From DASQPA01 sp963757335 (GTDB lineage: Bacteria; Acidobacteriota; Thermoanaerobaculia; Multivoradales; UBA5704): a DNA stretch of 64,000 nucleotides. This document shows, piece by piece, positions 20,701 to 33,700 of the stretch. The stretch lies in assembly GCA_963757335.1 (NCBI GenBank), contig CAVWRJ010000025.1:248001-312000 (forward strand), read 5' to 3'. The notes under the pieces are model-generated. The model ran no database searches, had not been told where the DNA came from, and saw only the letters and a list, made by a program, of their open reading frames with translations. The first letter of the stretch is position 1, and each line of letters opens with the position of its first letter. The position numbers and the translations under genes were made by a program.

Positions 20701-23700
20701 GCCGACGCCGCCGGGGCGCCGCGCGACGAGAACGAGACGCTCCTCGCCGGAATCTGGGCGGAGGTGCTGGGGCTCGACCGGGTGGGGATCGACGACGACT
20801 TCTTCGAGCTGGGCGGGCACTCGCTCCTGGCGACGCGAGTGGTGTCGCGGGTCCGCCAGGTCTTCGGCACGGATCTCTCCTTGAGCAGCCTGTTCGAGCG
20901 GCCCACGGTCGCCGCCCTCGCCGCCGAGATCGCGGCGGCGCTCGCCGGACGGGACGCCGCCCCGCCGCTCCTCCACGCTCCCGGCGAGGAGAAAGACGAG
21001 GACGACGACGACGAGGAGCCGGCGCTGGCGCTCTCCTTCGCCCAGGAGCGGCTCTGGTTTCTCGACCAGCTGGAGCCGGGCTCCGCCACCTACAACATCC
21101 CGGCGGCGCTCCGGCTCCGCGGCCGGCTCGCGACCGCCGTGCTCGCCGCGAGCTTCGCCGAGATCGTGCGGCGGCACGAGGCGCTCCGCACGACATTCAC
21201 GGTCGTCGAGGGCCGCCCGGTGCAGGGGGTCGCCCCGGCGCTCGCCGTACCCCTGTCGCTGCCGGAGGTGGACCTGGCGCGCCTGCCGGCTGGCGTCCGC
21301 TCCAGGGAGGCGCGGCGCCTGGCGGGCGCGGAGGCCCGGCGGCCCTTCGACCTGTTGACCGGCCCGCTCCTCCGGATCGCGCTCCTGCTCTTCGCCAGCG
21401 ACGAGAGCCTGCTCCTCCTCAACCTGCATCACATCGTCTCCGACGGGTGGTCGATGGGGGTGATGGTGCAGGAGCTGGGGGCGCTCTACCGCGCGTTCCT
21501 GGTGGGCGAGCCTTCCCCCCTGCCGGAGCTGCCCCTGCAATACCCCGACTTCGCGCTCTGGCAACGGGAGTGGCTCTCCGGGGAGATCCTGGAGCTGGAG
21601 ATCGCCTGGTGGCGGGAGGCCCTGGCCGGTCTCCCGCCGCTCGATCTCCCCACCGACCATCCGCGGCCGCCGCAGCGGACGGGGCAGGGCGCCCTCCGCC
21701 GCTTCGTCCTCCCCGGCGAGGAGAGCGCGGCCCTGGTGCGGCTCTCCCGGAGCTCAGGCGCCACCCTCTTCATGACCCTGCTGTCGGGCCTCTCGGCGCT
21801 CCTCGCGCGGACGACGGGACAGGAGGATCTTGCGCTGGGGTCGCCGATCGCCAACCGCACCCAACGGGAGACCGAGGGGTTGATCGGCTTCTTCGTCAAT
21901 ACCCTCGTCCTCCGGGCCGACCTCGCCGGCGACCCGGAGTTCCGGCAGCTCCTCGGCCAGGTCAAGAAGACCGCCCTCGGCGCCTTCGCCCACCAGGACC
22001 TGCCGTTCGAAAAGGTGGTCGAGGCCCTGTCCCCGGAGCGCGACGCCAGCCGGACGCCCCTCTTCCAGGTCATGCTCGCCCTCCAGAACGCACCCCGGCA
22101 GGCCCTCGAGCTCCCCGGGCTGACGCTCGAACGGGTCGAGATGGCCTGGGAATCGGCGAAGTTCGACCTCACGCTCACTCTCTCGGAAACGCCCTCGGGG
22201 CTCGCCGGGGCCTGGGAGTACAGCCGCGACCTCTTCGAGGCGGCGACGGTCGACCGCTTCTCTGTCCACCTGGTGGAGCTCCTCGCCGGGGCCGCTGCGG
22301 AGCCGGAGCGGCGACTGTGGGACCTGCCTCTCCTCTCCCCGGCCGAGCACCATCAGCTGCTCGCCGAGTGGAGCGGCGGGACGACCGAATACCCGCGGGG
22401 GAGCACCGTCCACGGGCTGTTCCAGGAACAGGTGGAGCGTGCCCCCGACGCGGTCGCCGTGGTCTCCGGCGCGGGGGCGCTCTCCTACGGCGAGCTCGCT
22501 CGGCAGGCCGGGTTCCTGGCCCGCCGGCTCGCCGCCCGTGGGATCGGTCGCGAGACGCCGGTGGGGGTGTGTCTCGAACGCCCCGTCGAGCGGATCGTGG
22601 CGATCCTCGCCATTCTCTCGGCCGGCGGGGTCTACCTGCCGCTCGATCCCTCCTTCCCGGCGGAGCGCCTCGCCTTCCTCCTGGAGGACACCGGCGCGCC
22701 GCTGGTGTTGACCGAGGCGGGGCTCCGCGAGCGGCTCCCGGTGGCGGGGCCGGCCGTGCTCTGCCTCCAGGATCCTCTCGAGGAGCCCGAGCCCAGCGGG
22801 TCGGTCGCTGGGAGGGCGGCCGAGCCGGCGGACGCAGCCAGTGCCGCGGATCCCGCGGGCCTGGCCTGCGTGTTGTACACCTCCGGCTCGACCGGGGCGC
22901 CCAAGGGGGTGGCCCTGCCGCATCGGGCCCTCGTGCGCCTGGTCCGGGGGACCGACTACGCGCCGCTCGGTGCCGCCGACCGGGTGGCGCAGCTCGCCAA
23001 CCCAGCCTTCGACGCGGCCACCTGGGAGCTCTGGGGAGCCCTGGCGAACGGCGCGGCCCTGGTGCAGGTCGAGCGCGACGTGGCGCTCTCGCCCCACCGG
23101 CTGGCGGCGCACCTCGCCGAGCAGCAGGTGACCGCCCTCCTCCTCACCACCGCGCTATTCAATCAGGTGGCCCGCGAGGAGCCCGCCGCCTTCCACCCGC
23201 TCACCTACATGCTCTTCGGCGGCGAGGCCGTCGATCCGCCCTCGGTCGCCCGGGTGCTGGAAGCGGGGCCGCCGGCGCGGCTGCTGCACGTCTACGGCCC
23301 GACCGAGAACACCACCTTGAGCACCTGGCAGCGGGTCGAGGCGGTGCCGGCGGGGGCTTCCACGGTCGCCATCGGCGCCGCCATCGCCAACAGCACGGTC
23401 CAGGTACTCGACCGGGGCGGGCGGCCGGTGCCGGTCGGCATCCCGGGGGAGCTCCACGCCGGCGGGGACGGCCTGGCCCGGGGCTACCTCGGACGGCCGG
23501 AGCTGACCGCCGAACGGTTCGTGCCGGACCCCTTCGGGCCCCTCGGAACGCGCCTCTACCGCACCGGAGACCTCGTACGCCGCCAGCCGGCGGGGGCGAT
23601 CGAGTTCCTCGGGCGGGTCGACACTCAGGTGAAGATCCGGGGCTTCCGCATCGAGCCCGGGGAGATCGAGGTGGCCTTGACCGCCCACCCCGCAGTCGGG

Positions 23701-26700
23701 CAGGCCGCGGTGCTGGTGAGAGCGGAGGACGGGGAGAAGCGGTTGACCGCCTACGTGGCGGCGCGCCCGGGGGGCGAGATCCTGGGGGACCTCGAGCTCC
23801 GGGCCTTCCTCCGCGAGCGCCTGCCGGAATACATGGTGCCGGCAGCCTTCGTGGTCCTGGACGCCCTGCCGCTCAACTCGAACGGCAAGGTGGACCGCAA
23901 GGCCCTGGCGCGGATCGAGACGCCGGGTCGGCCTGCCGAGACCGGTGGGCCGGAAGCGGCGGGCGCCCCGCGCTCGGAAATCGAGGCGCTGCTCGCCGCG
24001 ACCTGGGCCGAGGTGCTCCAGCGCGAGCGAGTCGGGGTGGAGGACGATTTCTTCGCTCTGGGCGGCCACTCCCTGCTCGCTACTCAGATCGTATCCCGGG
24101 TGCGCCAGGCGTTCGGGGTGGAGATCCCGCTCCGCCGGCTGTTCGACCGGCCGACCGTGGCCGGGTTCGCGACCGCGATCGCCGAGGCCCTCGCCGGGCG
24201 AGAGCTGGTGGCGCCTCCCTTGCGGCCGGTCGGTCGGGAGGGCCCGCTGCCGCTCTCCTTCGCCCAGCAGCGGCTCTGGTTCATCGATCAGCTCGACCCC
24301 GGCAGCCCGGCCTACAACATTCCGGCGGCCTTCCGGATGACCGGCCGGCTGAACCGGGCGGCGCTCGCCTCGGGTCTGGCGGCGATCGTCCACCGGCACG
24401 AGGCGCTGCGGACGAGCTTCGCCGATGCTGTCGATGTCGGGAGCGTCGCCCGGCAGGTGATCGCGCCCGAGGCGCCGTTCTCGCTGCCGTCGATCGACCT
24501 CGCGGCGCTCCCGGCCGAGCCGCGGCAGCTGGAGCTGGCGCGGCTCGTCCGGGCCGCGGCGCGGCAGCCGTTCGATCTCGCCCGCGGGCCGCTCCTCCGG
24601 GCCAGCCTGGTCCGCCTCGCCGAAGGCGAGCATGTCCTACTCTTCGCCATGCACCACATCGTCTCCGACGGCTGGTCGCTGGGGGTGCTGGTGCGTGAGC
24701 TCGATACCCTCTATCGGGCGTTCGTGGCCGGCCGGCCGTCGCCTCTCCCGCCCCTCCCCGTGCAGTACGCCGACTTCGCCCTCTGGCAGCGGCAGTACCT
24801 CGATCCCGAGGTGATGGCGGCGGAGGTCGCCTGGTGGCGGGCGAGGTTGGCGGGCGTGCCGCCGGTCCTCGCGCTGCCGGCCGACCGGCCGCGCCCGGCG
24901 CTGCCGAGCCTCCGCGGGGCGGCCCTGTCGTTCGCGCTGCCGGCGGGACTCAGGGCCGGCTGCGCGGCGCTCGCCCGCGCTTCCGGAGCGACCCGGTTCA
25001 TGACCTTCCTGGCCCTCTTCGACACCCTCCTCGCCCGGCTCTCCGGACAGGAGAGAGTGGCGGTGGGTTCGCCGATCGCCAACCGCACCCGGCTCGAAAC
25101 CGAGGGGCTGATCGGCTTTTTCGTCAACACCCTCGTCCTCGCGACCGACCTCTCCGGCGACCCGAGCTTCCGGACCGTGCTCGGCCGGGTGCGCGAGACG
25201 ACCCTCGGCGCCTATGCCCATCAGGACCTCCCCTTCGAGCAGCTGGTCGCCGAGCTGCAGCCGGAGCGGAGCCTCGCCCACTCGCCCCTCTTCCAGGCGA
25301 TGTTCGCCCTCCAGGACGGGATGGCGGACCTCCGGACCCTCGACTGGCCGGACCTCGCCCTCGAACGGCTCCCGTTCGAGACCCGGACGGCGATGTTCGA
25401 CCTCTCCCTCACCTGGGTCGAGGGCGGGGAGGAGCTCCGCGGAGGGCTCGAATACAGCCTCGACCTCTTCGACGCCACCACCGCCCGGAGGATGGCCGCC
25501 CACCTGGAGGTCCTGACGGCGGCGGCGGTCGCCACCCCGGACTGCCCGATCTCCGAGCTGCCGTGGCTCTCGGCAGGCGAGCGGCAGGCGCTCCTCTCCG
25601 AGTGGCAGGAGCCGGCTCTCCCCGGCCGGGAGGCGCGCTGCCTCCACCAGCTCTTCGAGGCCCGGGCGGCGCTCCAGCCTCGGGCTCTCGCCCTGGTCAT
25701 GGAGAGGGGGGAGGAGCTGAGCTACGGCGAGCTCGACCGCCGCGCCAACCACCTCGCCGGTCACCTCCAGCGCCGGGGAGTGGGACCGGAGATCCCGGTG
25801 GGGGTCTGCCTGCCGCGCTCCCTGGAGCTGATCGTGGCCCTCCTCGCGGTCTCGAAGGCGGGCGGCGTCTACCTGCCGCTCGATCCCGCCTACCCGCGGG
25901 AGCGGCTGGCCTTCATGCTCGCGGACTCGGGCGCCTCCTGGGTCCTGACCGCCGCCCCCTGGCTGGCGCACCTGCCCCGGCCGGCCCATGCCGGCCGGCT
26001 GCTCATCGAAGAGCTGGAGGCCGAGCCCGCAGTCCCCGCTCTCGCCCCCGCCGGGATTACCGGGATTGCCTGGTTACCGAGAGCGCTGGCCTACCTCATC
26101 TACACGTCGGGCTCGACCGGGCGGCCGAAGGGGGTGGGGGTGGAGCAGGGGATCGCCGTCCGGCACCTGGAGGCGACCGCCGCCCGCTTCGGCCTCGGAC
26201 CGGGCGACCGCTTCTCCCATTTCGTCTCGCCGAGCTTCGACATCGCGCTCGAGGAGATTCTGGCGCCGCTCCTCTCGGGAGCGACGGTGGTCGTCCATGG
26301 CGCCGAGCTGTGGGAGCCGGAGCAGATCCTGGCGCGGGCGGCCGAGCTCGCTCTCACCGTGCTCAGCCTGCCGACGGCGCTCTGGGCGCGGTGGGTGCGG
26401 GAGCTCGGTCCCGCCGAGCCGCCGCCGAACCTGCCGCTCCGCCTGATCCTGGTGGGCGGCGAGGCGATGCCGGTGGAGGCGGTCGGCCAGTGGTTCGAAA
26501 CGCCGCTCGCTCATCTCTCCCTGTGGAACGGCTACGGGCCGACCGAGGCGGTGATCACCGCGACCTGGTGGAAGGCCGAGCCGCGGACCGCTCTCTCCCT
26601 CGCCGCCGCCCCCATCGGCCGGCCGCTCGCCGGCCACACGGCCCACCTGCTCGCCGGCGTCCAGCCGGCACCGCTCGGCGTGTCGGGCGAGCTGTATCTG

Positions 26701-29700
26701 GGTGGCCTCCTCGGCCGGGGCTATCTGGGGAATCCGGCGGCGACCGCCGAGCGCTACCTGCCCGACGCGTTCGCCGCCGAACCGGGGGCGCGCCTCTACC
26801 GCACGGGCGACCTCGTGCGCCGCCTGCCGGACGGCGACCTCCAGTTCCTCGGCCGCACGGACGGTCAGGTGAAAATCCGCGGCTTCAGAATCGAGCTCGG
26901 CGAGATCGAGGCGGTGCTGGCGGAGCACCCCGGGGTGGCCGAGGCGGTGGTGGTGGTGGCGGCGGAGCGGCCCGGCGAACCCTATCTCGCGGCCTACCTC
27001 GTACCGGCGAAGGGAGAGCCGCCCGGCCGCGAGGAGCTCCGCCAGCTCCTCCGAGCCCGGCTCCCGGCGTACATGTGCCCGGCGCTCTTCGTCTCCCTGC
27101 CGGCACTGCCGCTCACCCCCAACGGCAAGGTGGCCCGGCAGGCCCTGGCAGAGCTTCGGCCGGCGCAGATGGAGATGGGAGGGGAGGCGAGGTCGGCGGC
27201 TTTCGCAGCCCCCCGAACGCCGGTCGAGGAGCAGCTGGCGGCGATCTGGCGGCAGGTTCTCGGACGCGAGCAGGTGGGGATCGACGACAGCTTCTTCGAT
27301 CTCGGCGGGCATTCCCTCCTCGCCACCCAGGCGATGTCCCGGGTGCGCAACACCTTCGCCGTCGAGCTGCCCCTGCGGACCCTCTTCGAGACCCCGACGA
27401 TCGCCGGTCTGGCCCGCGAGATCGAAGCGGTCCGAGGCGCCTCGCCGTCGGCCGCACCACCGGCCGCGGCGCTGCCCCCACCGCTCCTCCGCACGGGAGA
27501 GGCGGCAGAGCTGGATGGGCTGCCGCTCTCCTTCGCCCAGGAGCGGCTCTGGTTTCTCGACCAGCTCGACCCCGGGAGCGCGGCCTACAACATCCCGGCA
27601 GCCCTCCGCCTGCGCGGCCGGCTCGGGGCGGCCGAGTTGGAAGCGAGCCTCGCCGGGATCATTCGCCGGCACGCCGCGTTGCGCACCACCTTCTCGGTTC
27701 TGGCAGGGGAGGCGGGGGAGGCCGAAGGGACCGGCCGGCCCGTGCAATCGATCGCGCCGTCGATCGACTGGACGATGCCATCGATCGGCCTCGGCGGCCT
27801 TCCGGCCGAGCTTCGCGAAGCGGAGCTGCGGCGGTTGGCCGCGGCGGAGGCGAGGCGCCCCTTCGACCTCGCCCGCGGCCCCCTCCTGCGCGCCGCTCTC
27901 CTCCAACTGGCGGCGGACGAGCACGCCCTTCTGTTCACGATGCACCACGCCGTCTCCGACGGCTGGTCGTTCGAAGTGCTGATCCGCGAGCTGGGAGCGC
28001 TCTACACCAGCCAACTCTCCGGCGAGCCGTCGCCCCTCCCGGAGCTGCCGCTCCAGTACCACGACTTCGCCCTCTGGCAGCGCGGCTACCTCGCCGGAGA
28101 GGTCCTCGAACGCGAGCTGGCCTACTGGCGGGTGGCGCTCGCGGACCTGCCGACCCTCGACCTCTCCACCGATCGGCCACGGCCGCCGGTGCGGCGCGGG
28201 CGGGGCGCGGCCCTGGCGTTCCGTCTCCCCGCCGAGACGAGCGGGGGGCTCGAACGGCTGGCCCAGGGCGCCGGTGCCACCCTGTTCATGACCCTCCTCG
28301 CCGGCTTCGTGGCCCTCCTCTCCCGTTACACGGGGCAGGCGGACATCGCGGTGGGGACCCCGATCGCCAACCGCACCCGGGCGGAGATCGAGGACCTCAT
28401 CGGCTTCTTCGTCAACACCCTCGTTCTCCGCACCCGGTGGAACGGGGAGCCGAACTTCCGGGATCTCCTCGCCGTCGTGCGGCAGACCGCCCTCGCCGCC
28501 TACACCCACCAGGAGGTCCCGTTCGAGCGGGTGGTCCAGGAGCTGTCTCCCGAGCGGGATCCCAGCCGCACGCCGCTCTTCCAGGTGTCGTTCCTCCTCA
28601 ACGAGGGGGGAGGCGAGCCGCTGGCTCTCCCCGGGCTCACCCTGGAGCCTCTCGCCCTCGCCGGGGAGACCGCGAAGTTCGACCTGATGCTCGCTCTCGG
28701 CCAGGGCCCGGCAGGTCTCTCCGGAGCCCTCGAATACGACCGCGACCTCTTCGAGAGGGCGACAGCGGAGCGGCTGGTGCGCCACTTCGCGACCCTGCTG
28801 GCGGGGGTGGTGGGGGAGCCGGGGCGGGCGATCTCGGAGACCCCCCTGTTGACGACAGGCGAGCAGCAGCAGCTCCTCGCCGAGTGGGCGGAGGTCCTAC
28901 CCTTTACCGCTGGCCCCCCTCTCCACCGGCGCTTCGAGGAGCAGGCCCGGCGGGCGCCGGGGGCGCCGGCCCTGGTCATGGGGGAAGAAAGATGGACCTA
29001 CGGGGAGCTCGACCGCCAGGCGGACCGCCTGGCGCGCCGGCTCCGGCAGCAGGGCGTGGGGCCGGAAATGGTGGTCGGGGTCTGCCTGGAGCGCTCGCCG
29101 GCGCTCGTCGTCGCCCTCCTCGGCGTCCTCAAGGCCGGCGGCGCCTACCTGCCGCTCGATCCCGCTTATCCAGCGGAGCGCCTGGCGTTCCTGCTCGCGG
29201 ATGCCGCGGCGCCCCTGATCGTGACCGAGCGGCGGCTCGCCGCGGCGCTCCCGGAGAGCGCGGCCGAACTCATTTATCTCGACGAGCTCGACGAGCTGGA
29301 CGCGTTGGACGGACCGGTCCTGGAAGCCGCGAGGGTGGTCCCCGAGAACCTGGCCTATGTCATCTACACCTCGGGCTCGACCGGCCGGCCGCGCGGGGTC
29401 CAGGTGACCCATGGCAACGTCGGCCGGCTGCTCGCGGCGACCGACGCCTGGTTCGGCTTCGGCCCCCGGGACGTCTGGACCCTCTTCCACTCCTACGCCT
29501 TCGATTTCTCGGTCTGGGAGATCTGGGGGGCGCTCGCCTACGGCGGCACCCTGGTGGTGGTGCCGTACTGGGTGAGCCGGTCGCCCGAGGCGTTCCACGA
29601 GCTGCTGGTAGAGGAGGGGGTGACGGTGCTCAACCAGACGCCCTCGGCCTTCCGCCAGCTGATGCGGGTCGAGGCGGAGGCGTACGCGGCAGACGCGACG

Positions 29701-30502
29701 CCTGAGGTGGATGCCCGCGGGGAGCTGGCGCTCCGGCTGGTGATCTTCGGCGGCGAGGCCCTGGAGATCCAGAGCCTCCGGCCGTGGGTGGAACGTCATG
29801 GGGCGGCGCGGCCGCTCCTCGTCAACATGTACGGGATCACCGAGACGACCGTGCACGTGACCTACCGGCCGCTCTCGGAAGACGACGTTCGAGGCGCTGG
29901 CGGGAGCGTCGTGGGACGGGCGATTCCGGATCTCGCCCTGCGGGTGCTCGATCGCGGTTTCGAGCCGCAGCCGGTGGGGGTGCCCGGGGAGCTGTGCGTG
30001 GCCGGCGCCGGCCTCGCCAGGGGGTATTTGAATCAGCCGGAGCTGACCGCCACCCGCTTCGTGCCGGATCTCTGGGGCCGCGCGCCCGGGGACCGCCTCT
30101 ACCGGTCGGGGGACCTCGTCCGCCGGCTGCCGGATGGAGACCTCCTGTACCTCGGCCGGATCGACCACCAGGTGAAGGTGCGGGGGTTCCGCATCGAGCT
30201 GGGGGAGATCGAGGCGGCGCTGGCGAGCCAGCCCGGGGTGCGCGAGGCGGTGGCGATCGTCCGCGAGGACACCCCCGGGGACCGGCGCCTCGTGGCCTAC
30301 GTGGTGGGAGGTCCTGAGGGGGCACCGAGCCCGGGCGAGCTGCGGGCGGCGCTCCAGCGCCAGCTGCCCGAGCCGCTGGTGCCATCGAGCGTCGTTCTCC
30401 TGGAATCGCTGCCGCTCACCGTCAACGGCAAGGTGGACCGGAAGGCCCTGCCGGCACCGGAGATGCCGCGGCCGGAGATCGACGTCCTCGTCGGCAATCC
30501 CG
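16309..30502 (+). CDS. NRPS 1, central part: end of module 2 through module 6 (uninterrupted frame)
   Basis: A single uninterrupted frame of about 4,700 codons. It enters in mid adenylation domain 2 at ENLAYILYTSGSTGRPKG and runs through complete modules 3, 4, 5 and most of 6, each with the order condensation-adenylation-carrier. The 16,309 ATG is not a real start. The frame is lost near 30,497 just before carrier 6, although it stays open without meaning to 31,002. No epimerisation, methyltransferase, ketoreductase or heterocyclisation domain is inserted. The linker between carrier 3 and condensation 4 contains an acidic run (EKDEDDDDEE). Cytoplasmic megasynthetase. Confidence 0.9.
17755..20940 (+). 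other. NRPS 1 module 3: C, A (Val/Ile-like), PCP
   Basis: The C domain contains HHVVSDG. Specificity residues read D-A-F-F-L-G-C-T-F, resembling codes for branched aliphatic residues (valine DAFWIGGTFK and related isoleucine forms). The carrier (about 20,725-20,940) has LGGHSLL. The frame is fully intact. Confidence 0.7.
21020..24190 (+). other. NRPS 1 module 4: C, A (hydrophobic, unassigned), PCP
   Basis: The C domain contains HHIVSDG. Specificity residues read D-A-W-L-L-G-V-T-L, a hydrophobic pocket without an exact known counterpart that I can recall. The A3-type core is ACVLYTSGSTGAPKG, and the carrier ends the module near 24,190. Modules 3 and 4 share the uncommon LTTxLF and YGPTENTT segments and look like products of duplication. 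Confidence 0.65.
24244..27425 (+). other. NRPS 1 module 5: C, A (unusual pocket, unassigned), PCP
   Basis: The C domain contains HHIVSDG. This A domain belongs to a different subtype from its neighbours: FDIALEEI replaces the usual FDxSxxE, and LSLPTALW replaces the usual LPPT. Specificity residues read D-I-E-S-L-G-G-I-T; Glu at position 239 could fit a polar or basic side chain, which is speculative. The carrier domain is intact. Confidence 0.65.
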
Positions 30503-30735
30503 TTGGCATCCGAGCGGAGCCCGGTCGAGGAGGTGCTCGGCGGGATCTGGGAGGAGATCCTGCGGCTGCCGAGGGTGGGGCGGACCGACAACTTCTTCGC
30601 GCTCGGCGGCCATTCGCTCCTCGCGACCCAGGTGGCCTCCCGGCTCCGCCAGGCTTTCGGGGTGGAGCTGCCGCTCCGCCTGCTCTTCGAGAGGCCGACC
30701 CTGGCGGCGCTCGCCGCGGAGGTCGAGCGGGCGCT
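27518..30735 (+). other. NRPS 1 module 6: C, A (threonine predicted), PCP
   Basis: The C domain contains HHAVSDG. The specificity residues D-F-W-N-I-G-M-V-H equal the canonical threonine code exactly. The segment NMYGITETTVHVTY is the usual Thr-domain context. The frame breaks at about 30,497 between the A and carrier domains, and the carrier continues from 30,503. Confidence 0.8.
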
Positions 30736-33700
30736 CCGCGGCAGCAGGACGCCAGAGACGCTGGCCGAGACGCCGCCGATCCTGCCGTTCCGGCGGGGGG
30801 GAGAGCTGCCGCTCTCCTTCGCCCAGCAGCGGCTCTGGTTCCTCGACCAGCTGGAGCCCGGGAGCCCGGCCTACAACCTGCCGGCGGCCTTCAGGCTCCG
30901 CGGCCGGCTCGACCGGGCGGCCCTCGGCTCAAGCCTGACGGAGATCGTCCGCCGTCACGAGACCTTGCGGACGACCTTCGCAATATCGGATGGGGGGGAT
31001 AGAAGGGATGGGGGAGAGGGGGTGCCGGTCGTCGCTCCGGCCGGCACGGTGCCTCTCCCGGAGGTCGACCTCGCTGTGCTCCCGGAGGAGCGGCGCGCGG
31101 CGGAGGAGCGGCGGCTCGCTCGGGCGGAGGCCCGGCGGCCGTTCGACCTCGGCCGGGGGCCGCTCCTCCGGACGACGTTGCTGAAACTCGCCGCGGACGA
31201 GCACACGGTCCTTTTCAACCTCCATCACATCGTCTCGGACGGTTGGTCGATGGGCGTCCTGGTGCGGGAGATGGAGGCTCTGTACGGGGCTTTCGCCAGC
31301 GGACTCCCGTCCCCCCTGGCGGAGCTGCCGGTTCAATATGTCGACTTCGCCGCCTGGCAACGGCAGTGGCTCTCGGGGGAGGTCCTGGAGCGGGAGCTCG
31401 CCTACTGGCGGGGAGCGCTCGCCGGGCTCCAGCCGCTCGATCTGCCGACCGACCGTCCGCGCCCGCCTTGTGGCGACGGCGCGGGGCGGCGTCCGCTCGT
31501 TCGCGCTCCCCCGCGAGTCTCTCCGACGCTCTGGCCCGGGCGGCGCGCTCCGCGGGGGCCACCCTCTTCATGCAACTCCTCGCCGGCTTGGCCGCCCTCC
31601 TCGCCCGCTCTACGGGGAGAGAGGACCTCGCGGTCGGCTCACCCATCGCCAACCGCAACCGCCGCGAAGTCGAGGGGCTGATCGGCTTCTTCGTCAATAC
31701 TCTGGTGCTCCGGGTCGACGCCGCCGGCCAGCCGACCTTCCGGGAGCTGCTCGGCCGGGTGCGCTCGACCGCGCTCCACGCCTTCGCCCACCAGGACCTG
31801 CCGTTCGAGAAGGTGGTCGAGGTGCTGGAGCCCGAGCGGCACCGGGGTCGAACGCCGCTCTTCGCGGTGATGTTCGTCCTCCAGAACGCTCCCGGGGGAG
31901 CCCTGGTGCTGCCGGGGCTCACTCTCACCTCGCTGCCCGCGGAGGGCGTGACGGCTAAATTCGATCTCACGTTGAGCCTCGCCCAGACGGTCTCCGGCCT
32001 CACCGGCTCCTGGGAGTACAACCGCGACCTCTTCGACGGGACGACGGTCGAGCGCCTCTCGGGCCACTTAGAAAACCTGCTCACGGCGATCGCCGCCGAC
32101 CCGGCCTGCCCGCTGCCGCGGCTGCCTCTCCTCCGGGCGGGAGAGCGGCACCAGCTCCTTCTCGAGTGGAACGATCCCGCCCCGGCGGCTTGGGGATTCC
32201 CGACCGACCTCTGCCTGCACCAGCTCTTCGAGGAGCAGGTGCGGCGCGCGCCGGAGGCGACGGCTCTGGTGCTGGAGGGGAGAGGTGAAGAGGGGACGGA
32301 GCGGCTGAGCTACGGCGAGCTCAACCGGTGGGCCAATCGGCTGGCCCGCCACCTGGTCCGGCTCGGGGTAGGCCCGGGAGAGCCGGTCGCCCTCGGTCTC
32401 GAACGCTCGGGGGAGATGATCGGCGCGATCCTCGCCGTGCTCAAGGCCGGCGGCGTCTACGTGCCGCTCGACCCCACCTACCCGGCGGAGCGCCTGGCTT
32501 TCAGCCTGGCGGACTCCGGGGCGCGGGTGCTGCTGACCCAAGAGAAGCCTGAAAAATTCGTTGTCCCTCGGCACCCTTGGTGCCCTTCGCACTGTCTTCC
32601 TCGACCAGGAGCAGGAGGACTGGCGCGGCGAGAGCGCGGCGAACCTCGATTCCGCGGTCGGCGCGGACTCCGCGGCCTATGTGATCTACACCTCGGGCTC
32701 GACCGGCACCCCCAAGGGGGTGGTGGTCCGACATGCCAACGTGGCGAGCCTGCTCGCGGCGACCCGGGAGTCCTGTGCCCCCGGCGCGGCGGACGTCTGG
32801 ACCCTGTTCCACTCCTACGCCTTCGACTTCTCGGTGTGGGAGCTGTGGGGCGCTCTCGCCTATGGGGGCCAACTGGTGGTCGTTCCCTACTGGGTGAGCC
32901 GCTCGCCCGAGGCGTTCTACGAGCTCCTGCTGCGGGAGCGGGTGACCGTGCTCAACCAGACCCCTGCCGCCTTTCGCCAGCTCCTCTGGGCTGCGCCGGC
33001 CTCCCCCGGCGAGCGACGACCTCGCCCTGCGGCTGGTCCTCTTCGGCGGCGAGGCCCTGGAGCCGGCGAGCCTCGCTCCCTGGTTAGCCCGGCACGGCGA
33101 CCGCCGCCCGGCTCTCGTCAACCTCTACGGCATCACCGAGACGACGGTCCACGTCACCTGGCAACCTCTCCGGAGGCGGTTCAGGCGGTCCAGGCGGCGG
33201 ACTCCGCTTCGCACCCGGCGGCGAGCCCGATCGGCCGGCCGCTCCCGGGCTGGCGGGCGCTCCTCCTCGACCGCCACTTCGAGCCGGTGCCGCTCGGGGT
33301 GCCGGGAGAGATCCACGTCGGGGGAGCGGGCTTGACCCTGGGCTATCTCGGCCGGCCGGAGCTGACCGCCGAGCGCTTCCTTCCCGACCCCTTCGGCGGC
33401 GAGCCGGGCGGCCGGCTCTATCGCTCTGGCGATCTCGCCCGGCGGCGGCCGGACGGCGGCCTCGACTACCTCGGGCGGCTCGATCATCAGGTGAAGATCC
33501 GCGGCTTCCGGATCGAGCTCGGGGAGATCGAGGCGGCCCTCGCCACCCATCCCGCGGTGCGCGAGGCGGTCGTGCTGGCCGAGGGGGAGGGCGGCGACCG
33601 GCGCCTGGTGGCGTACCTCGCGGGCGGCTTCGGCGGCGAGGGCGGCGAGAGCGCTGGCACCGGGGAACTGCCGAGCGCCGCCGCTCTCCGCGCCTGGCTC

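Noticed and set aside
17755..31000. Very long open frames antisense to or in alternative frames of NRPS 1
   Set aside because: They are by-products of extreme third-position GC; their translations are low-complexity Arg/Pro/Gly-rich, while the sense frame has all NRPS motifs.
11177..33170. Programmed frameshifting or split NRPS genes
   Set aside because: Breaks fall inside catalytic domains at random positions, without slippery heptamers or stop-start boundaries; indel error fits better.
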